The notes below the pieces were generated by a model. The model was given only the letters and a program-made list of their open reading frames with translations, did not search any database and had not been told where the DNA came from. Both the position numbers and the translations under genes were made by a program. Below, piece by piece: positions 1 to 12,051 of a stretch of DNA of 62,381 nucleotides (position 1 is the first letter of the stretch; each line of letters begins with the position of its first letter). Source of the DNA: Rubrivivax benzoatilyticus JA2 = ATCC BAA-35 (lineage in GTDB: Bacteria; Pseudomonadota; Gammaproteobacteria; Burkholderiales; Burkholderiaceae_C). The stretch spans positions 1 to 62,381 of the forward strand of contig NZ_AEWG01000097.1 of the NCBI RefSeq assembly GCF_000190375.1, written 5' to 3'.

Positions 1-2022
<2,022 letters not shown>

Positions 2023-2026
<4 letters not shown>

Positions 2027-2979
2027 AGCGCGTGGCGCACCACCGCGCCGATCCGGATCGACGGCTCCACCGGGTGGCCGGTGGCCAGCCGCTTCATCGC
2101 CCGGTAGGCGTAGCGGCCCATCTGCTCGTAGTCGACCGACACGTAGCCCTGCACCAGCCCGTCGGCCAGCAGGGCCTTCTGCCCGGCCGTGAGCGCGCCG
2201 GTGGCCGCGACGACGACACGCTGCCGGTCCTGCGCGGCCAGCGGCTGCACGGCGGCGCGGTAGGCGCCCGGGTCGGCGAAGGGCCAGGCGCCGAGCGCCA
2301 CGACGGCGTCGGCGTCCTCGTCGCGGAACGCGGTGGCGAGCTGGCGCAGCGCACGCCGCGCGTCGTCGCCGTTGAACCACGGGCAGCGCGCGACCTCGCG
2401 CCAGCCGCGTTCGCCTGACAGGCGGGCGCCTTCGGCGAGTTTCGGGTCCTGCGCCAGCGTGCGCCGCAGCGCCGTCACGCGGGCGGCCGTGGCGGCGTCG
2501 TGCGAGTCGCCGGCGAGCAGGCAGAGCTGGCCGCCTGCCGGGCGGCGCGCGGCGACCAGGGCCGCGAGCTGGCGGCCGATGTCGGTGTTGTCGGCGCCGA
2601 TGTGCACGCGGCGCAGCGCGCGCTGCGCCGGGTCGACGTCGGTCTCGAAGGTGACGACCGGCACGCCGCGTTCGGCCGCCAGCGCGAGGGCCGACTCGCC
2701 GAGATAACGCGAGTTGGTCACCGCGACGGCCAGGCCCGAGAGCCCGCGCTGCAGGCCGGCAACGATGGCCGCGTCCTGGGCGCGTGCGCGGGCCGGGCCG
2801 CGCACGCCGAGCGCGATGCAGCGGTCGCCCCAGGTCTGGGCCTCGGCGGCACAGCCGCGCCAGGCGGCGACGTAGTTGGGGTCGTCGGTGCTCTTGCCGG
2901 CCAGCCCGTAAACCTGCCCCTGGGCCTGGGCGCCCGCGGCCCACAGCAGCCCGATCAGGAACCGCCATGGCAAACGCAT
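2023..2979 (-). CDS. Periplasmic sugar-type substrate-binding protein (sensor partner)
   Basis: 318 aa with a signal peptide (RLPWRFLIGLLWAAGAQAQ) and a periplasmic-binding-protein type 1 fold. The mature chain has the usual pattern of the LacI/ribose-binding-like family: an early YVAAWRGCAAEA region, VPVVTFETDVDP, and a late LADGLVQGYVSVDYEQMGRYAYRAM. ATG 2979 was chosen because it places the signal peptide at the N terminus; upstream in-frame codons add only arginine-rich sequence. No ABC permease or ATPase lies beside it. The neighbour is a hybrid kinase overlapping by 4 nt, so the protein is more likely a periplasmic sensor input (TorT/LuxP-like arrangement) than a transporter component. 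The ligand cannot be read from the sequence. Confidence 0.85.
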
Positions 2980-3014
2980 GCCTTGTCTTCGCCTTCCAGG
3001 CGGGGGCCGTCGGC

Positions 3015-3061
3015 TGCACCCGGGCGGGTGCACCGGACCGACAGGCGTCCCGTTCGGGACG
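3015..3061. terminator. Two adjacent hairpins after the nifHDK operon
   Basis: Perfect inverted repeats TGCACCC/GGGTGCA (3015-3032) and CGTCCC/GGGACG (3046-3061) lie between the last gene of the nifHDK operon and the next leftward gene. There is no U tract, so termination is only a possibility; mRNA stabilisation is the alternative. Confidence 0.35.
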
Positions 3062-3114
3062 ATGATGCGCGGCTCGCGGCCGGCGTCAAGCGCCGTTACC
3101 GCGTCAGGACTTTG

Positions 3115-3597
3115 TCACGCGTCGGCCAGCGCCTCGGTGGCGACGAGCTGTTCGCGCAGCGCGTGGCGTGCGCGCCAGCCGGCGCCTTGCCACAGCGCCA
3201 GCGTGTCGTCCTCGAACGCCAGGATCGCGCTCGTGTCGTCGGGCCAGATCACGGCCGGCGAGCCGCCGGCGTCCAGCGTCGCGGCGCAGGCCTCCAGCGT
3301 GTCGACCGCCGCGGCGGTCATCACGCCGCGGCCGAGCAGCGCGTCGGCACGGTGCAGCGGCGTGTCCCAGCCGTGTTCGGCGCCGAGCGCGCACAGCGCC
3401 GGCAGGCGTTGGGCGACGCCGGGGGCCTCGGGTTGCTCGCCGCACATCGCGAGCAGTTCGCGCGGGCTGCGTCGGTCCCAGACCTCCCAGGCGGCCAGAC
3501 CGCGGCGGTCTGCGACGCGCTCGACCAGGTCCTCGGCGTCGTAGGCGAACCAGGCGCGTGCCGTGCCGGCGGGCGGGCACTCGAGCACGTAGATCAT
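3115..3597 (-). CDS. Unrecognised 160-aa protein, last gene of the nifHDK operon
   Basis: Function not recognised. Starts at ATG 3597, overlapping the upstream stop by 4 nt (ATGA), so it is translationally coupled. The protein begins MIYVLECPPAGTARAWFAYD, is acidic and soluble, has no signal peptide or membrane segment, and carries scattered cysteines without a CxxC pattern. The N-terminal half contains AWEVWDRRSPRELLAMCGEQ; the C-terminal half ends ARHALREQLVATEALADA. It sits fifth in a run nifH-nifD-nifK-orf-orf read from one sigma-54 promoter, so it should be made only under nitrogen-fixing conditions. A role in nitrogenase maturation, protection or regulation is inferred from position alone. 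Upstream in-frame extension to 3774 is an artefact, because it lies over the preceding gene. Confidence 0.75.
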   Translation of the reverse strand: MIYVLECPPAGTARAWFAYDAEDLVERVADRRGLAAWEVWDRRSPRELLAMCGEQPEAPGVAQRLPALCALGAEHGWDTPLHRADALLGRGVMTAAAVDTLEACAATLDAGGSPAVIWPDDTSAILAFEDDTLALWQGAGWRARHALREQLVATEALADA

Positions 3598-3935
3598 TCG
3601 TCGACGCCCTGGCCGACGATGCTGCGCTGCCAGACGGCCTGGCGCAGGCGCTCGCGCACCGCGGCCTCGCTGCCGTCGAAGCCGTCCCGGGCGCGGCGCA
3701 GCGCGGCCTGCGCGACCGAGGCCTCGGCCAGCGTCAGCGCCAGCCGGCCGGCCATGTGGCTGGCGTCGGGGCACAGCGCGAGCACCGCGCTGCGGTTGGG
3801 GTGTTCTGAGAGGGGCACGAGCTCGTGCGCCTCGGGGCGGCCGTCCAGGCAGACGGCGCCGGCGATGACCTCGACGCGGCGGCCGTCGCGCGTGAGGCGC
3901 ACGAGCACGGGGCTGTCGCGGTCGGGGTCGGTCAT
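3594..3935 (-). CDS. Unrecognised 113-aa protein downstream of nifK
   Basis: Function not recognised. ATG 3935 is preceded by a good ribosome-binding site (GAGGAGA). The N-terminal part reads as a small beta-rich domain (VLVRLTRDGRRVEVIAGAVCLDG), followed by a helical, arginine/alanine-rich C-terminal half. No signal peptide or membrane segment is present. It lies 55 bp after nifK and overlaps the next gene by 4 nt, so it is the fourth cistron of the nifHDK operon. In many diazotrophs nifT or nifY follows nifK. This product resembles neither in any way I can recognise, and nifT is present elsewhere in this window (14921-15133). Confidence 0.75.
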   Translation of the reverse strand: MTDPDRDSPVLVRLTRDGRRVEVIAGAVCLDGRPEAHELVPLSEHPNRSAVLALCPDASHMAGRLALTLAEASVAQAALRRARDGFDGSEAAVRERLRQAVWQRSIVGQGVDE

Positions 3936-3990
3936 CGCGGGGTCTCCTCGTGAGGGCGGCGGGCCGGGGCGAACCGGCCCGCCGTGGCCG

Positions 3991-5550
3991 TCAGCGGATG
4001 ATGTCGAACGAGATGTCGGTCTTGCCGGCGATGTTGGTGTTGGCGTCCAGCTTCTCGAAGTACTCGTCGAGCAGCATCGTCAGCAGCCGCATGCCGCCCT
4101 CGTAGCCCCAGGTGGGGTAACGGTGGTAGTGGTGGCGGTCGAAGATCGGGAACACCAGGCGCACCAGCGGTGTGCCGGCATCGCGCTCGAGGTACTTGCC
4201 GTAGGTGTTGCCGATCAGGAAGTCCACCGGCTCGGTGAACAGCAGGCTGCGCAGGTGCCAGAGGTCGCGCTTCGGGTAGACCTTGCAGTCCTGGCCGTAG
4301 GGCGAGGCGGCGAGCACCGCACGCACCTTCTCGGCCCAGTCCTCGTTGCCGTTGGTCGACAGCACGTGGGTCGGCTCGGCGCCCAGCTCGAGCAGGAACT
4401 TCGTGTAGCCGATGAGCTGGTCGGGATCACCGTAGAGCGCGTACTTCTTGCCGTGCAGATGGGCCTGGCTGTCGGCGATGGCGTCGACGAGCTGGCCGCG
4501 TTCGAGTTCCAGCTCGGCCGGCACCGGCTTGCCGGTCAGGCGGCTGATGGCCATCAGCAGCTCGTCGGTGCCGCCCACGCCCACCGGCGCGTTCAGCACG
4601 ACGACCTCGTGGCCCTTCTCGCGCAGGTACTTGGCGGTCTTCTCGCAGCTGTATTCCTGGAAGACGATGGTCGCCTTGGCGTGCAGCGCACGCTCGACCT
4701 CGGCCTTGGTCGTGCCGCCGGAGAACATGCGGAACTCGCCGTCGGTCGGGGTGTTCCAGACTTCGGACGGGTCGCAGAGGATCGTCGCCTCGACGCCGAA
4801 CAGCGCGAAGATGCGCTTGATCTCCTTCAGGTTGCCGACGACGAAACCGTCGAAGCCGCCGATGAAGTTGATGCTCTCGTCGGGCACGCGCTCCAGCGGC
4901 GCCGTGACGCCGGCCTTGCCTTCCCAGAAGTGCTGCAGCACGCCCAGCAGCGCGTTGTCGTAGCCGGTGACGTGGCTGCCGACGAAGGCCGGGGTGTGCG
5001 CGAACGGCACGTCGAAGTCGGCCGGGATGCTGCCCTTCTCCTTGGCCGTCTTGATGAACGCGTTCAGGTCGTCGCCGATGACTTCCGCCATGCAGGTCGT
5101 CGACACCGCGATCATGTCGGGCTTGTAGAGGTTGAAGCTGTTGGCCAGGCCGTCGACCATGTTGGTCAGGCCGCCGAAGACCGCGGCGTCCTCGGTCATC
5201 GACGAGCTGACGCAGGACGTCGGCTCCTTGAAGTGGCGGCTGAAGTGGCTGCGGTAGTAGGCGACGCAGCCCTGCGAGCCGTGCACGAACGGCAGCGTCC
5301 TGGCGAAGCCGTTGGCGACGAAGACGGCGCCCAGCGGCTGGCAGGCCTTGGCCGGGTTGACGGTCAGCGCTTCGCGGGCGAAGTTCTTCTCGCGGTATTC
5401 CGGCGTCTTGGTCCAGTTGCGGATCTCGTCGATCTTGACGTCGGCGTGCTTGTATTCGAAGTTCGCCTTCTTGTCGGCGAAGAGCTTCTGGTACTCCGGC
5501 TCGCGGAACAGCAGCTCGTGGTCGATGATCTTGTCGGCGTTTTGCGGCAT
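3991..5550 (-). CDS. nifK: Nitrogenase MoFe protein beta chain NifK
   Basis: 519 aa, the normal length for NifK. With NifD it forms the alpha2beta2 MoFe protein that reduces N2 to ammonia. Visible P-cluster cysteine ligands are Cys70 ([10 protein letters not shown]), Cys95 ([18 protein letters not shown]) and Cys153 ([12 protein letters not shown]); these spacings match the A. vinelandii beta subunit. The start ATG at 5550 has AAGGAG upstream. It is third in the nifHDK operon, 27 bp after nifD, and expression follows the sigma-54 promoter at 8150-8164. Nothing suggests a V- or Fe-only enzyme: no anfG/vnfG lies between nifD and nifK. Confidence 0.98.
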   Translation of the reverse strand: MPQNADKIIDHELLFREPEYQKLFADKKANFEYKHADVKIDEIRNWTKTPEYREKNFAREALTVNPAKACQPLGAVFVANGFARTLPFVHGSQGCVAYYRSHFSRHFKEPTSCVSSSMTEDAAVFGGLTNMVDGLANSFNLYKPDMIAVSTTCMAEVIGDDLNAFIKTAKEKGSIPADFDVPFAHTPAFVGSHVTGYDNALLGVLQHFWEGKAGVTAPLERVPDESINFIGGFDGFVVGNLKEIKRIFALFGVEATILCDPSEVWNTPTDGEFRMFSGGTTKAEVERALHAKATIVFQEYSCEKTAKYLREKGHEVVVLNAPVGVGGTDELLMAISRLTGKPVPAELELERGQLVDAIADSQAHLHGKKYALYGDPDQLIGYTKFLLELGAEPTHVLSTNGNEDWAEKVRAVLAASPYGQDCKVYPKRDLWHLRSLLFTEPVDFLIGNTYGKYLERDAGTPLVRLVFPIFDRHHYHRYPTWGYEGGMRLLTMLLDEYFEKLDANTNIAGKTDISFDIIR

Positions 5551-5577
5551 GGTGTGCTCCTTGATGCGGTGGCGGGC

Positions 5578-7044
5578 TCAGGCCGCTTTCTTCCAGGGCG
5601 CGCCCTTGGCGAGACCCCAGACCGGCGAGCTGATCGCGATGTCCATGTCACGGGCGAAGATGGCGAAGCCGTCGTAGCCGTGGTAGGGGCCGGAGTAGTC
5701 CCAGCTGTGCATCTGCCGGAACGGCAGGCCCATCTTCTGGAAGACGTACTTCTCCTTGATGCCCGAGCCGATCAGGTCCGGCTGCACGCGCTCGACGAAC
5801 TTCTCGAACTCGTAGCCCGTCACGTCGTCGTAGATCAGCGTGCCGTCCTTGATGTAGTGGGTGGTGCGCTGGTAGTCGTCGTTGTGGGCGAACTCGTAGC
5901 CGGTGCCGCAGATCTCCATGCCCAGGTCCTCGTAGGCCCCGATGACGTGGCGCGGACGCAGGCCGCCGACGTAGAGCATCACCTTCTTGCCGTCCAGGCG
6001 CGGCTTGTACTTGGCGATGACGGCGTCGACCATCGGCCGGTACTTGGCGATCACGCGCTCGGCGTTGGCCTTGATCGTGTCGTCGAAGTGGCTGGCGATC
6101 TCGCGCAGGCTCTTCTCGATCTGCGTCGGGCCGAAGAAGTTGTATTCGACCCAGGGCACGCCGTACTTCTCCTCCATGTGCCGGCTGATGTAGTTCATCG
6201 ACCGGTAGCAGTGCAGGACGTTGAGCTTGGCCTTGGGCGTGTTCTCCAGCTCGGCGATCGTGCCGTCGCCGGACCACTGGGCGATGACGCGCAGGCCGAT
6301 CTCCTCCAGCAGGATGCGGCTGGACCAGGCGTCGCCGCCGATGTTGTAGTCGCCGATGATCGCGACGTCGTAGGGCGTGGAGACGAACTCGGCGTACTTG
6401 CCCGGGTCGGTCTTGTCGAAGACCCAGTCGCGGATCGCGTCGTTGGCGATGTGGTGGCCCAGCGACTGGCTGACGCCGCGGAAGCCTTCGCAGCGCACCG
6501 GGATGATGGTCTTGCCGTCCATCTCCTTGCTCTTCTTCTTGCTGACGGCCTCGATGTCGTCGCCGATCAGGCCGATCGGGCACTCGCTCTGGATCGAGAT
6601 GCCCTTGTTCAGCGGGAACAGCTCCTCGATCTCGTCGATGATCTTCTCGAGCTTCTTGTCGCCGCCGAAGACGATGTCCTTCTCCTGGAAGTCGGACGTG
6701 AACTGCATCGTGCCGAAGCTGTCGACCCCGGTGATGCCGACGTAGTAGTTGCGGCGCGAGGCCCAGGAGTACTGGCCGCAGCCCACCGGGCCGTGGCTGA
6801 TGTGCACCATGTCCTTGATCGGGCCCCACACCACGCCCTTGGAGCCGGCGTAGGCGCAGCCGCGGATCGTCATCACGCCGGGCAGCGACTTGATGTTGGA
6901 CTTCACCCCGCAGTCGGGACGGCCCTCTTCGTAGGCGTTCAGGTGCTTGGCGCGCTTCTTGGCCATCTTGTCCGGATAGGCCTTCAGCACTTCGTCGATC
7001 AAGGCCTTGTTGGCGGCCTTGCGCTCTTCAGCGGTCATGGTCAT
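5578..7044 (-). CDS. nifD: Nitrogenase MoFe protein alpha chain NifD
   Basis: 488 aa. The alpha subunit of dinitrogenase, which carries FeMo-cofactor. P-cluster ligands Cys63 ([12 protein letters not shown]) and Cys89 ([11 protein letters not shown]) are present, as is the [10 protein letters not shown] motif. Both FeMo-co ligands are visible: the cysteine in [10 protein letters not shown] (A. vinelandii Cys275) and the histidine in [16 protein letters not shown] (His442). Two ATGs lie in frame at 7044 and 7038; 7044 has CGGAG about 8 nt upstream and is preferred. It lies 67 bp after nifH in the same operon. Confidence 0.98.
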   Translation of the reverse strand: MTMTAEERKAANKALIDEVLKAYPDKMAKKRAKHLNAYEEGRPDCGVKSNIKSLPGVMTIRGCAYAGSKGVVWGPIKDMVHISHGPVGCGQYSWASRRNYYVGITGVDSFGTMQFTSDFQEKDIVFGGDKKLEKIIDEIEELFPLNKGISIQSECPIGLIGDDIEAVSKKKSKEMDGKTIIPVRCEGFRGVSQSLGHHIANDAIRDWVFDKTDPGKYAEFVSTPYDVAIIGDYNIGGDAWSSRILLEEIGLRVIAQWSGDGTIAELENTPKAKLNVLHCYRSMNYISRHMEEKYGVPWVEYNFFGPTQIEKSLREIASHFDDTIKANAERVIAKYRPMVDAVIAKYKPRLDGKKVMLYVGGLRPRHVIGAYEDLGMEICGTGYEFAHNDDYQRTTHYIKDGTLIYDDVTGYEFEKFVERVQPDLIGSGIKEKYVFQKMGLPFRQMHSWDYSGPYHGYDGFAIFARDMDIAISSPVWGLAKGAPWKKAA

Positions 7045-7111
7045 GGGTCGTTCTCCGTGGGCAGGGTGGGCGGCCCGGCACCGGGGCGTGCCCGGTGCCG
7101 CAGGGCCTGTA

Positions 7112-9032
<1,921 letters not shown>

Positions 9033-9043
9033 GCCTGCGTTCG

Positions 9044-9874
9044 GTGGCCGCCGCCGACGCCCACGACCCGCACCCCGAGCGCTGGTACACGACCAACCTG
9101 GTCGGCATCCCGGCGCCGGTGCTGGCCAGTCTCGCCTTCAACGCGCACCCGCAGCCGTTGCGCATCGCGGGTGCGCGCGAGACGCAGCCGGGGCTGTTCG
9201 CGCTGCTCGGCCGCTGCCCCGACGCCGAGCAGGCGCGCGAGGTCTTCCAGCACTACATGAGCCTGGGCTTCGGCCTCGGCACGCCGGCGGCCGACGCCGG
9301 CGAGGCCGAGCGCCGCCGCTGGCGCACCAGCTACCTGAAGCTGATGCAGGGCTGGGTGCTGGACAGCAACAGTCCGGCCGGCGCGGTGCTGAAGGGCTGG
9401 GTCGAGAGCCGCTTCGGGCTGGCGCCCACCTACCACCGCGAGGCGCTGGCGCGCTACCCGTCGCCGGCCTGGATGCGCTACCTCGAGGAGAAGGCCGGCA
9501 GCCGCTTCCACAACAACTGCATCTGGCAGCAACTGGACCTGGTGTTCGAGTACTGCCAGTGGATGCTGGCGCGCTTCGAGCTGATGGGCGCCGGCCCCCA
9601 CGTCACGCTGTGGCGCGGCAGTTCCAACGTCGAGGAGCAGATCGTCGCCGGCTCGCTGCGCGAGCGCCGCTGCACCGTGCGGCTGAACAACATCGTCTCG
9701 TTCACACGTTCGCGCGAGCAGGCCGGCTGCTTCGGCGACTGGGTGTTCGAGGCGCGGGTGCCCTTGTGCAAGCTGCTGCTGGCACCCGGCGTGCTGAGCA
9801 CACGCTCGCTGCAGGCCGAAGGCGAGGTGCTGGCCATCGGCGGCCTCTACGAGCTGAAGGTGAGTTATGAGTGA
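9044..9874 (+). CDS. draT: NAD+-dinitrogen-reductase ADP-ribosyltransferase DraT
   Basis: 276 aa. DraT moves ADP-ribose from NAD+ to an arginine of NifH (Arg102 here), which stops electron transfer to dinitrogenase when ammonium appears or energy falls. Family features seen: N-terminal WYTTNLVGIPAPVLASLAFN, a central SRFHNNCIWQQLDLVFEYCQWMLARFEL, LWRGSSNVEEQIV, and a C-terminal LNNIVSFTRSREQAGCFGDWVFEARVP followed by LQAEGEVLAIGGLYEL. The start is GTG 9044, without a clear ribosome-binding site but 11 bp after the preceding stop, so it is probably coupled. It overlaps draG by 8 nt. Confidence 0.95.
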   Translation: MAAADAHDPHPERWYTTNLVGIPAPVLASLAFNAHPQPLRIAGARETQPGLFALLGRCPDAEQAREVFQHYMSLGFGLGTPAADAGEAERRRWRTSYLKLMQGWVLDSNSPAGAVLKGWVESRFGLAPTYHREALARYPSPAWMRYLEEKAGSRFHNNCIWQQLDLVFEYCQWMLARFELMGAGPHVTLWRGSSNVEEQIVAGSLRERRCTVRLNNIVSFTRSREQAGCFGDWVFEARVPLCKLLLAPGVLSTRSLQAEGEVLAIGGLYELKVSYE

Positions 9875-10805
9875 GGACCTGGCCGGGCGCATCGCCGCGG
9901 CCGGCGGCCTTGCCGCGGTGGCCGACCGTGCGCTCGGCGCCTACCTCGGGCTGGCGCTGGGCGACGCGCTGGGCGCGACGGTCGAGTTCATGACGCCGCG
10001 CGAGATCGTGCACCGCTGGGGCGTGCACCGGCGCATCGTCGGCGGCGGTTGGCTCAAGCTGAAACCCGGCGAAGTCACCGACGACACGACGATGAGCCTG
10101 GCGCTGGGCGCGGCGCTGCTGCGCGGGGCCGCCGAAGGCCGGCCCTGGGACACGCGGCTGGTCGCCGAGGCCTTCGTCGGCTGGCTGCGCTCCAGGCCGG
10201 TGGACTGCGGCAACACCTGCCGCCGCGGCATCCAGCGTTATCTGGCCGACGGTTCGCTCGAAGGCCCGTACAACGAAGGCGACGGCGGCAACGGCGCGGC
10301 GATGCGCAACCTTCCGGTGGCGCTGGCGACGCTGGGCGACGACGCCTTGTTCGAGCGTGTCTCGCTGGCCCAGGCGCGGGTCACCCACCACCACGCGCTG
10401 TCCGACGCCGCGACGCTGGCACTCGGCCGGCTGCTGCAGGGCCTGCTGCTCGGCGACCGCCCGGCGCAGAGCGCCGAACGCATCGCCGCGATCGTCGATG
10501 CGCACCCCAAGTTCCGCTTCACGCCCTACCGCGGCCGCGCCAGCGCCTACGTCGTCGACACGATGCAGACCGTGCTGCACTACTTCAGCACGCGTGAAGG
10601 CTTCGAGGACGCGCTGGTCGACTGCGTCAACCAGGGCGAGGACGCCGACACCAACGGCGCGCTGGTCGGCATGCTGGCCGGCGCACGCTGCGGCGCCAGC
10701 CGCTTGCCGCGCGAGTGGCTGACACGTCTGAAACCCGACATCCGCCACGCGGTCGTCGAACAGGCCAGCGCGCTCACGGCGCTGGCGCTGGACCCGCCGC
10801 GCTGA
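9867..10805 (+). CDS. draG: ADP-ribosyl-[dinitrogen reductase] hydrolase DraG
   Basis: 312 aa. Removes ADP-ribose from NifH and reactivates nitrogenase. Typical ADP-ribosylglycohydrolase signatures are present: GLALGDALGATVEF near the N terminus, the metal-binding TDDTTMS at residues 71-77, and the second metal motif GEDADTNGALVG with Asp259, Asp261 and Thr262. ATG 9867 overlaps the end of draT by 8 nt, so the opposing enzymes are made from coupled cistrons. DraG is usually controlled by membrane sequestration through GlnK/AmtB rather than by transcription; those genes are not in the window. Confidence 0.96.
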   Translation: MSEDLAGRIAAAGGLAAVADRALGAYLGLALGDALGATVEFMTPREIVHRWGVHRRIVGGGWLKLKPGEVTDDTTMSLALGAALLRGAAEGRPWDTRLVAEAFVGWLRSRPVDCGNTCRRGIQRYLADGSLEGPYNEGDGGNGAAMRNLPVALATLGDDALFERVSLAQARVTHHHALSDAATLALGRLLQGLLLGDRPAQSAERIAAIVDAHPKFRFTPYRGRASAYVVDTMQTVLHYFSTREGFEDALVDCVNQGEDADTNGALVGMLAGARCGASRLPREWLTRLKPDIRHAVVEQASALTALALDPPR

Positions 10806-10820
10806 CACGAGGACCGAACG

Positions 10821-11243
10821 ATGGCCCACATCACCTTCTACGAGAAACCCGGCTGCGGCGGCAACGCCCGCCAGCGCGCCGCGCTGGAAGCCGCCGGCCA
10901 CACGCTGGAGCGGCGCAACCTGCTGGCCGAGCCCTGGACACGCGAGACGCTGCTCGCCTTCCTGGCGCCGCTGCCGCCGGCGGCGTGGTTCAACCGCTCG
11001 GCGCCGCGCATCAAGAGCGGCGAACTCGACCCCGACGCGGTGAACGCCGAGGCCGCGCTGGCGCTGCTGCTGGCCGAGCCGCTGCTGATCCGCCGCCCGC
11101 TGCTGCGCCGCGAAGACGGCGCGACGCTGGTCGGCTTCGACACCGCCGAGGTGCACGCCTTCGTCGGCCTGCACGACGCACCGCCCGGCCGGCTGGACGT
11201 CTGTGTCTCGCCCAGTGGCCACTGCGCCAGCCCCGAATCCTGA
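10821..11243 (+). CDS. ArsC-family nitrogenase-associated protein
   Basis: 140 aa, thioredoxin-fold ArsC/Spx-like family. It opens MAHITFYEKPGCGGNARQ, with Cys12 at the position of the catalytic cysteine. The loop is GCGGN rather than the arsenate-reductase CxxS/CxxxxR pattern, as in the 'nitrogenase-associated protein' branch found in nif clusters. RSAPRIKSGELDP follows the position where true ArsC has its arginine loop. A reductase or Fe-S/nitrogenase-related job is inferred; arsenate reduction is unlikely. It lies 15 bp after draG in the same operon. The C terminus has two further cysteines (DVCVSPSGHCASPES). Confidence 0.85.
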   Translation: MAHITFYEKPGCGGNARQRAALEAAGHTLERRNLLAEPWTRETLLAFLAPLPPAAWFNRSAPRIKSGELDPDAVNAEAALALLLAEPLLIRRPLLRREDGATLVGFDTAEVHAFVGLHDAPPGRLDVCVSPSGHCASPES

Positions 11244-11257
11244 TCCTGGAGACCGCG

Positions 11258-11494
11258 ATGCCGATCTACGAATACCGCTGCCCCGCCTGCAGCCACGAGT
11301 TTGAACTGCTGGTGCGCAGCAGCACCGTGCCGTCGTGCCCGCAATGCGGCGCCGGCGAACCCGAACGCCTGGTGTCGCGCATCGCGCCGCACGGCCAGAC
11401 CGCCGGCAAGCTGGCGCTGGCGCGCCGGGCGGCGGCGAAGGAAGGGCACTTCAGCCACTACAGCGCGGGGGAGAGGGCGAAGGTGTTGAAGTGA
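11258..11494 (+). CDS. FmdB-type zinc-ribbon protein
   Basis: 78 aa. It has the FmdB/CxxC_CxxC regulatory-protein signature: MPIYEYRCPACSHEFELL with Cys8 and Cys11, then SCPQCG with Cys27 and Cys30, which would bind one zinc or a redox-active metal. The basic C-terminal tail (LALARRAAAKEGHFSHYSAGERAKVLK) is longer than a minimal zinc ribbon. It is the last gene of the operon begun at 8439, 14 bp after the ArsC-like gene. FmdB proteins recur in many metabolic operons without an assigned biochemical role; here nitrogenase-related expression is implied by position. Confidence 0.85.
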   Translation: MPIYEYRCPACSHEFELLVRSSTVPSCPQCGAGEPERLVSRIAPHGQTAGKLALARRAAAKEGHFSHYSAGERAKVLK

Positions 11495-11573
11495 AGAGGC
11501 GGTGGACGCGGGACCGCTGTGCTCGCGGACGGTGAGAAGACAGGCGGGAGGGCTGTCTCCCGATGGGAACGTG

Positions 11574-11690
11574 CTTCGGAATAACAGAAACATGTCACCT
11601 GGTGCGCCATCCGGACCAACGGTTTCTGATTTGCCGAAACTGTGGTGGATGAGCGGCCGCAGGATCGCTAAGATTTCGGAGTAGCAGAAA
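11574..11690. promoter_or_regulatory. Three operator-like repeats upstream of hipBA
   Basis: Three 17-bp imperfect palindromes of the type TTTC-YG-N5-CR-GAAA: 11574-11590 (first base changed), 11623-11639 (inverted orientation) and 11674-11690. Their centres are 49 and 51 bp apart, close to five helical turns, and the outer two are exactly 100 bp apart. The last one ends 48 bp before the hipB start. Xre-type antitoxins such as HipB bind repeated palindromes at their own promoter, so autoregulation is likely. This also accounts for the 244-bp gap between 11494 and 11739. Confidence 0.7.
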
Positions 11691-11738
11691 TTCCGTCACG
11701 GAGGCCCGCTCGCCGGGCCTCCCAACTGGAACTCCGAA

Positions 11739-12041
11739 ATGACCGACACCTCCAGCCGCAGCCCGACCCTGCTGAACTCGGCTCCCGAGCTGGGCCCGGT
11801 CGTGCGCGAGCGCCGCAAGTCGCAGTCGCTGCGCATCGACGATGCCGCCGGTCTGTTGGGCGTCTCGGTGGACCTGATGTCCCGGCTCGAGAACGGCCAA
11901 GGCTCGGTGCGCCTGGACAAGGCGCTGGCCGTGCTCGACGGTCTGGGCATGGCGCTGATGGTGCTGCCCAAGGAGCACCCCTGGGCCCGGGAGGCGGCCA
12001 GCCACAGCCCGTCCGCGCCCGCCCGCGACAGCAAACCGTGA
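11739..12041 (+). CDS. hipB: HipB-like Xre-family antitoxin
   Basis: 100 aa with a helix-turn-helix of the Xre/HipB family in the middle: GPVVRERRKSQSLRIDDAAGLLGVS followed by VDLMSRLENGQGSVRLDKALAVLDGLG. The N- and C-terminal tails (serine/proline-rich, ending ASHSPSAPARDSKP) look disordered; such tails in antitoxins are commonly protease targets. It lies 10 bp before hipA, the normal antitoxin-first order, and three operator-like repeats lie upstream. It would neutralise HipA and repress the operon. The pair interrupts the nif island between two nif operons. Confidence 0.9.
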   Translation: MTDTSSRSPTLLNSAPELGPVVRERRKSQSLRIDDAAGLLGVSVDLMSRLENGQGSVRLDKALAVLDGLGMALMVLPKEHPWAREAASHSPSAPARDSKP

Positions 12042-12051
12042 GGCCGTCAGC

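Noticed and set aside
10821..11243. Arsenate reductase
   Set aside because: The catalytic loop is GCGGN and the context is a nif/dra operon without other ars genes; it fits the nitrogenase-associated ArsC-like branch.
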